Shown here piece after piece: positions 59,645 to 64,000 of a stretch of 64,000 nucleotides of DNA (positions are counted from its first letter, which is position 1; every line of letters starts with the position of its first letter). Position numbers and translations under genes: made by a program. Where the stretch lies: positions 372,001 to 436,000 of the forward strand of contig JADKKO010000001.1 of NCBI GenBank assembly GCA_016720465.1. Reading direction: 5' to 3'. The stretch comes from Holophagaceae bacterium (lineage in GTDB: Bacteria; Acidobacteriota; Holophagae; Holophagales; Holophagaceae). The notes under the pieces were generated by a model. It saw only the letters and a program-made list of their open reading frames with translations. It did no database searches and was not told the DNA's origin.

Positions 59645-60466
59645 TCAATACCGGCGCGGGGGTGGCGGCGCGAAATCGCCATCCCACATGCGGTTCCGCG
59701 GGGGCTGGGGCGGGTGGACCCGGATCACGCCCAGGCGGCAGAGGGTCTCGCGCCATTCGTACTTGATGAAGGTCTTTTCATAGGCAGTCGCTTCAGGCTC
59801 AAAGGCCACGGCGATGGAGGGGGAATACTCTTCGCTGCCGTAGCCTGTGCCGGCCTCATCCTTCTGCTCCATCTGCGGGGACGGCTTGGACAGTTCGCGC
59901 GCAGGTGCGCTCGGCGCCATCGAACCGGCACCAGACATGGATCGCCGTGGCTGGTCGTGTCGGAATTGCTCTCGATAACGGGGCATGGGCTGATGCCGGA
60001 CTTCCGGGAAGGCCGCCAGGGCGATGACGCCCATGGCCGATTCATCATTGAAGGCCGCGGCATAGGAATCCGGCGCCTCGGTGAAGTAGAAGCGGTTGAT
60101 CCGGTCCCGCCCGGTGCGCCAGCCACCGTATTCCGCCGTGGCGTAGGGCTCCAGGACGTACATCTGCTCGTTGTTGCGCAGCCAGGATTTCCCGCCGGAA
60201 AGGATGTTCCGGCCGTCCACCGCGATCACCACGCCCACCCGCCGGTCTAGGTTGTTCCGAATCTGGATGCGGTAGTGCTCGCCCTTCACGGCTTCGGCGT
60301 AGACGCGGGAGGCGCCGCCCCGGTTTGCCGCCGGGTAGAGCGGGAGTGTGCGGCCGGAATCGGTCCGGATTTCCATGGTGACGGCGTGGCCGACGCTGTC
60401 CGCCACCGCCGGGCCTGAGCAATTCACCAGTCCTGCCGCGAGCAGGAACATCATGGGGGATTTCAT
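59645..60466 (-). CDS. Secreted protein of unknown function
   Basis: 273 aa. Signal peptide 1-22 (MKSPMMFLLAAGLVNCSGPA). The middle (about 30-135) contains YRIQIRNNLDRRVGVVIAVD and GKSWLRNNEQMYVLEPYATA, which looks like a beta-sandwich seen in conserved secreted proteins with no assigned role. The C-terminal part is Pro, Gln and Arg rich and ends FAPPPPRRY. Transcribed away from the sigma/anti-sigma pair's end, with an inverted repeat in front of its start. Confidence 0.65.
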   Translation of the reverse strand: MKSPMMFLLAAGLVNCSGPAVADSVGHAVTMEIRTDSGRTLPLYPAANRGGASRVYAEAVKGEHYRIQIRNNLDRRVGVVIAVDGRNILSGGKSWLRNNEQMYVLEPYATAEYGGWRTGRDRINRFYFTEAPDSYAAAFNDESAMGVIALAAFPEVRHQPMPRYREQFRHDQPRRSMSGAGSMAPSAPARELSKPSPQMEQKDEAGTGYGSEEYSPSIAVAFEPEATAYEKTFIKYEWRETLCRLGVIRVHPPQPPRNRMWDGDFAPPPPRRY

Positions 60467-60478
60467 GGGAGCCTCCTA

Positions 60479-60518
60479 TCGAATGGGCCTGCTCTGTTAG
60501 ACAAGAGTCCCCATTCGA
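60479..60518. promoter_or_regulatory. 9-bp inverted repeat upstream of the secreted protein gene
   Basis: TCGAATGGG (60479-60487) and CCCATTCGA (60510-60518), 22 bases apart, lie 12 bases before the ATG at 60466. The spacing could fit a regulator binding two half-sites or a loose terminator of the anti-sigma gene; there is no T tract. Confidence 0.4.
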
Positions 60519-60543
60519 AAGTTCCCGAAGGCTGTCCTGGGAA

Positions 60544-61698
60544 TCACCAGCGGATGGTGATGGCGATCATGGAAGGTTCTCCTCCCGAAAGGTCCGGCTG
60601 TTCCAGGACCCTGCCGACCCTCGCCAGCCGGGACACCAGTTCCGGCATCCGCCGCGGGTCGAGCCGAGCCCTCAGCATGCGCGAAGCATCGGAATCCCGC
60701 CGGGGAAGCAAGGTGGCGCCTATTCTGGCCAATTCCCGTTCGATCAATGGTCTGGCGGATTCAGGCTGGGGCATGTCCAGGCGGATCGCCCAAATTCTGT
60801 CATCTGATTTCTCTTTGGGTGCCGCCTGGGCTTGCAATTGCCCCGTGGCCTCGGCCGCCTTCTGCCTGGACGCTTCATCGGCGCGCCTGCTTCGGTCCTC
60901 GTGATCCGCGGTGGCCCGATTTTCTGCGTCTCTCGAACCTTTTTTCGACGCGGGGGCCGCTGCGGACTCGGCCAGCACCGGAATCGCTCCTCCCCTTACG
61001 GATGGAACCTCGGGAGTAGGTTTCGACGCTTCAAGGGATGGCGGGGGCTCAGGCCGCGCCCTGTCCTTTTCCTCCTTCGCCAAACCCAGCTGGGCGGCTG
61101 GGGCAGTCGGTGCTGGGGCGGGCGGAGGCGGCGGCGCGTATTTCGGAGAAAGAGCAAACCCTGATTCCGATGGCTTGGAATCTCCCTGCAGGACCTGGTC
61201 CACCGAGTCGGGCGCTGTTGTCGGCTTCTCCGCAAGGCCGCTCCTCGACCCCGGCGTGAGCTGAGCCTGGGCTGCCTCGGATTTTTGGGGCTGGCTCTGA
61301 GGTGTTGCCGGAGCCTGGGATCGTTCCAATTCCTTGAATACATCCTGTCCTGGACGCTGGGACTTCATCAGGTAGAAACCGGTGGCCGCCAACAGCAGGA
61401 TGCTGGCCACCTGGAACTGCGGTCTCATCACCATGGGCCGCAGGAAGCGCCGCCAAAAGGAGTCCTGGAGCGGCGCCTCTGCCCGGACCCTGGCCATGAT
61501 TTTCGAGGCGAGCCAGGGCGGAGGTTCCACCGGCCTCAGCCCCTTGAGCTGGGAATGGGTCCGCTGGAGTTCCTTCTGCGCGGTTCGGCATTCCGGGCAC
61601 TGCGCCAGATGGCTGTCCAGCCGGGTCCGCGCCTCGGGCGACAGGGGCTGGTCCAGGGACATGGACAGCAAATCAAGGTATTCGCGGCAGGCCGTCAT
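60544..61698 (-). CDS. Anti-sigma factor with zinc-finger (zf-HC2) domain
   Basis: 384 aa. Residues 1-50 are an anti-sigma zinc finger: CREYLDLLSMSLD and HLAQCPECRTAQ (H-x3-C-x2-C). A membrane helix (VASILLLAATGFYLM) lies near 92-106. The outer part is a Pro/Ala/Lys-rich linker and a folded C-terminal domain (about 300-384) reminiscent of a ligand-sensing module. It should hold the ECF sigma factor at the membrane until a signal arrives. Start overlaps the sigma stop (ATGA). Confidence 0.88.
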   Translation of the reverse strand: MTACREYLDLLSMSLDQPLSPEARTRLDSHLAQCPECRTAQKELQRTHSQLKGLRPVEPPPWLASKIMARVRAEAPLQDSFWRRFLRPMVMRPQFQVASILLLAATGFYLMKSQRPGQDVFKELERSQAPATPQSQPQKSEAAQAQLTPGSRSGLAEKPTTAPDSVDQVLQGDSKPSESGFALSPKYAPPPPPAPAPTAPAAQLGLAKEEKDRARPEPPPSLEASKPTPEVPSVRGGAIPVLAESAAAPASKKGSRDAENRATADHEDRSRRADEASRQKAAEATGQLQAQAAPKEKSDDRIWAIRLDMPQPESARPLIERELARIGATLLPRRDSDASRMLRARLDPRRMPELVSRLARVGRVLEQPDLSGGEPSMIAITIRW

Positions 61699-62315
61699 GG
61701 GGCCCCCATGGCGCGTTTCAGGCAATCCTTGATGCCCTCCCGCGCCCTGAACAACCGGGATTTCACGGTGCCTTCCCGCACCTTCAACATCGCCCCGATT
61801 TCCTCATAGGAATGCTCCTGGAGGTCCCTCAATACCAGGACTTCGCGGAAATCCTGAGGCAGCTCTGCGATGCACGCCTCTATTTTTCTCCGCATGGCCG
61901 TTTCTTCCATCTGCTCCAGGGCCGAAGGGGCCTGGGAAGGTGGCTCCTGGCGCAGTTCGCCGTCATCGGTCTGCCGCGCCGCGTCCAGGGAATAGGCTTC
62001 GTGGCTGCGCCGGGCCTTGATCCGCACCAGGCCGTTGCGCGCCTGGTTCAGGGTGATGGTGGTCAGCCAGGTGCTGAACTTGGCTTCTCCGCGGAAGGCC
62101 GCGAGGTTCTTATAGGCGGCCACAAAGGCATCCTGCACCACCTCGCAGGCCTCGTCGTAGTCGCCGACTACGCGGTAGGCCAGATTCAGCATGGCCTTCT
62201 GGTGGCGGCGCACCAGCCACTCGAAGGCGCGTTCGGACAATTCCGCGCCTCCTGACCGGCAGGCCGACACCAGCTCCACATCTTCGGACTCCTCGTTCAA
62301 TCGCGGTGCGCTCAT
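61695..62315 (-). CDS. ECF-family RNA polymerase sigma factor
   Basis: 206 aa. Sigma-2 region: YRVVGDYDEACEVVQDAFVA and FRGEAKFSTWLTTITLNQAR; sigma-4 region: LPQDFREVLVLRDLQEHSYE and IGAMLKVREGTVKSRLFRAR. An insert rich in Gln/Pro separates them. The ATG at 62315 gives the usual short N-terminus. Directly followed by its anti-sigma factor, as typical of RpoE-like pairs that respond to envelope stress. Confidence 0.93.
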   Translation of the reverse strand: MSAPRLNEESEDVELVSACRSGGAELSERAFEWLVRRHQKAMLNLAYRVVGDYDEACEVVQDAFVAAYKNLAAFRGEAKFSTWLTTITLNQARNGLVRIKARRSHEAYSLDAARQTDDGELRQEPPSQAPSALEQMEETAMRRKIEACIAELPQDFREVLVLRDLQEHSYEEIGAMLKVREGTVKSRLFRAREGIKDCLKRAMGAP

Positions 62316-62364
62316 CACATTGGACAGTGTAATCGCCGGATATGTTCCCGGGCCCCGGTCCGGC

Positions 62365-63483
62365 TCATTCACTGGGCTTGCCGGAGAACAATGCCTCCGT
62401 GGGCTCTGTGCGCGGACCATGGGCATCGCAAACTGCGTACTTGGACGCGTACAAGGAAACGCCCGCGTGTTCGCCGAGGGCATTGAGGATGTAGAAACTC
62501 ACGTTGAAGTTGGGAAGTCCCCGGGCATTCAGGAGCGGCTTCCGCACGGTATTGGCCTGGATGCGGCGCAGGGCTTCCATCCCCGCGTCTTTGGGCTTCA
62601 TGCCCCGCCGCAGCAGCTCGACGATGAGGAAGGAACAGAGGCCATACAGATTCGCCTCGCCCCTCCCGGTGGATCCGGCGGCCCCCACTTGGCCGTCCAC
62701 ATAGAGGCCCGCGCCCAGGACCGGACTGTCTCCGACCCGGCCCGGGATCTTCCAAGCCAAGCCACTGGTGGTGGTTACACCAGAAATCTCCCCTTTTTGA
62801 TTCACACCGTTGCAGTTGATGGTGCCGTAGAAGTGTTCGGGATCGATGAGCCCATCGCGCACCATCTGCAGGCCCGCTTCGAATCCCAGCCTCGATTGCT
62901 GTTTCGGATCCAGCCAGTGATTGGCGTCCGTGCGGCGTTTCCACTCCAGCCACAGCTTGCGGGAATGCTCCGTGTTGAGGTCCGCCTCGATGGTGAAGCC
63001 CAACTGGCGGGCGAAGGTCTGGGCGTCGCGGCCCACCAGCAGATGGTGGTCCGTCTGCTCCATCACCGCCTTGGCGACCTTCGATGGGGTGCGGACGCCC
63101 TCGATGCAGGCCACGCCGCCGGCCCGTTTCGTCGGCCCATGCATGCAGCAGGAATCCAGTTGCACCACGCCCTCGGCGTTGGGCAGGCCGCCATAGCCCA
63201 CGCTGTCATCCTCGGGGTCCAGTTCCACAATGTTGACGCCCTGGATGAGCGCATCCAACACATCCGATCCCTGCTCCATCAATGCAAAGGCCTGGGCCAC
63301 GCAGGTGAGCGGTCCGCCATTCTTGAATCGGTTGCCGTTGGCGCTGGAGACGACCACGGGCTGGGGACCTGCGCGTTTGACCGCAGGCGCCTGGGTCGGT
63401 TGGTCTTTCACCGGCAGCGAGGCCGCAATGCCAGCAGCGGCGCCGGTGGTCAGGAACGTGCGGCGGTCGATGGAATGCGGCAT
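62365..63483 (-). CDS. Tat-exported glycosylasparaginase / isoaspartyl peptidase-like Ntn hydrolase
   Basis: 372 aa. Twin-arginine signal (DRRTFLTTGAAAGIAAS). Family features are DSVGYGGLPNAEGVVQLD, the self-cleaving nucleophile Thr221 in HFYGTINCNG (equivalent to the HDT site of human aspartylglucosaminidase), and IPGRVGDSPVLGAGLYVD. The residue before the nucleophile is Gly rather than Asp, so processing or activity may differ. Members hydrolyse the amide of Asn-linked GlcNAc or free asparagine. It starts next to the 165-bp repeat array. Confidence 0.88.
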   Translation of the reverse strand: MPHSIDRRTFLTTGAAAGIAASLPVKDQPTQAPAVKRAGPQPVVVSSANGNRFKNGGPLTCVAQAFALMEQGSDVLDALIQGVNIVELDPEDDSVGYGGLPNAEGVVQLDSCCMHGPTKRAGGVACIEGVRTPSKVAKAVMEQTDHHLLVGRDAQTFARQLGFTIEADLNTEHSRKLWLEWKRRTDANHWLDPKQQSRLGFEAGLQMVRDGLIDPEHFYGTINCNGVNQKGEISGVTTTSGLAWKIPGRVGDSPVLGAGLYVDGQVGAAGSTGRGEANLYGLCSFLIVELLRRGMKPKDAGMEALRRIQANTVRKPLLNARGLPNFNVSFYILNALGEHAGVSLYASKYAVCDAHGPRTEPTEALFSGKPSE

Positions 63484-63561
63484 GGAACCCCCCGATGGCC
63501 TGTCTATCATGATTCACACCAAGCCTAATCGCTTCGGGGAGCCCAAGGCTATCTGTTGGGC

Positions 63562-64000
63562 AGGAAGGATTCGCTTCGCTCCCCGGCACTGGCTGCGCAC
63601 GGGAATCCGCCTTCGGCGGACCGGCTGCGGTCGCTCCCGCGCCCTTCGCCTTTCCCTACCTGCGCGCCATTGCCGTTCGAATCCTTCCTCCTTACCGGAA
63701 GGCCTCCTCGGAGCAACTGGTTGGGGAGGAAGGATTCGCTTCGCTCCCCGGCACTGGCTGCGCACGGGAATCCGCCTTCGGCGGACCGGCTGCGAACGCT
63801 CTCGCGTCCTCCGCCTTTCCCTACCTGCGCGCCATTGCCGTTCGAATCCTTCCTCCTTACCGGAAGGCCTCCTCGGAGCAACTGGTTGGGGAGGAAGGAT
63901 TCGCTTCGCTCCCCGGCACTGGCTGCGCACGGGAATCCGCCTTCGGCGGACCGGCTGCGAACGCTCTCGCGTCCTCCGCCTTTCCCTACCTGCGCGCCAT
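63562..64000. repeat. Tandem array with 165-bp unit, continuing off the window
   Basis: AGGAAGGATTCGCTTCGCTC recurs at 63562, 63727 and 63892, an exact 165-bp period, with the units nearly identical. Each unit contains CGAATCCTTCCTCC (63678-63691) and its exact inverse (63725-63738) 33 bp on, plus the hairpin AATCCGCCTTCGGCGGA and a GGCTGCG-rich linker. The minus strand is open as an Arg-rich 55-residue repeat across the array, but coding is doubtful. 63484-63561 shows nothing else. Confidence 0.85.

Noticed and set aside
63670..63700. tRNA 3' end (TTCGAATCC)
   Set aside because: The bases on either side do not pair as a T stem and no cloverleaf can be drawn; it may be only a fragment.
63514..63930. 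Arg-rich repeat protein on the minus strand
   Set aside because: Open frame follows directly from a 165-bp (55-codon) period; no ribosome site or independent evidence of translation.
63562..64000. CRISPR-like array
   Set aside because: Units of 165 bp are directly joined with no unique spacers; this is a long tandem repeat.

Overview
This is high-G+C chromosomal DNA from a free-living, diderm (LPS-bearing) bacterium. The gene mix points to Acidobacteriota, probably class Holophagae (Geothrix/Holophaga-like): Lpt, Kds and Mla envelope genes, a bacillithiol-type glycosyltransferase, SpoVG in a Gram-negative setting, an atypical Hfq with a long N-terminal tail, and (GTTGAAAA)n and ACCGCGAAA-type intergenic repeats. 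The taxonomic placement is inference; no rRNA lies in the window.

Layout. 1-9.3 kb: central-carbon and housekeeping genes (partial Ppx/GppA, class II and class I fructose-bisphosphate aldolases, OmpA-like protein, HD-GYP protein, secreted PAAR protein, BI-1 protein, TruA, response regulator). 9.4-14 kb: PHP phosphoesterase, cellulose-synthase-like glycosyltransferase, Ser/Thr kinase with PEGA domains. 14-18.6 kb: icd with a duplicated 3' end, then a minus-strand cluster with a split 5'-nucleotidase and a 59-codon DUF5522 gene. 18.6-25.3 kb: a complete trpEGDCFBA operon preceded by a Trp leader peptide with three tandem Trp codons and an attenuator. 25.3-32 kb: DUF2252, glycosyltransferase, asnB and thiolase; asnB has its own leader peptide rich in Asn codons followed by a terminator, a close parallel to the trp leader. 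32-34.5 kb: DivIVA, YggT, and a BshA-like gene broken open by a 210-bp G-rich insertion that is probably a sequencing or assembly artefact.

34.5-36 kb: tRNA-Met(CAT) followed by tandem repeats of about 160 bp carrying the tRNA 3' end and its terminator. A two-gene nucleotidyltransferase cassette of lower G+C sits inside the array. 36-45.1 kb: secreted protein, YceH, cyclophilin, tRNA-Ile2, KdsD, a fused LptF-LptG protein, polyferredoxin, MnmA, tRNA-Cys (also with a repeated 3' end) and tRNA-Gly. 45-59.6 kb: Fur-family regulator and divergent histidine kinase, Hfq-like protein, then a long plus-strand run of touching or closely spaced genes (pdxA, pabC-like, degenerate hybrid kinase, glmU, mlaE-mlaF-mlaD, DUF116, UbiA family, PgeF, SpoVG). 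59.6-63.5 kb: secreted protein, anti-sigma/ECF sigma pair, Tat-exported glycosylasparaginase-like enzyme. The right edge is an array of 165-bp tandem repeats.

The two most notable signals are: (i) ribosome-mediated attenuation of asnB by an Asn-codon leader, paired with a Trp leader 12 kb away; and (ii) tandem elements of about 160-176 bp that carry direct copies of the 3' ends of neighbouring genes (tRNA-Met, tRNA-Cys, icd), with inverted T-arm segments at the two tRNA loci, reminiscent of the E. coli tyrT distal repeats.
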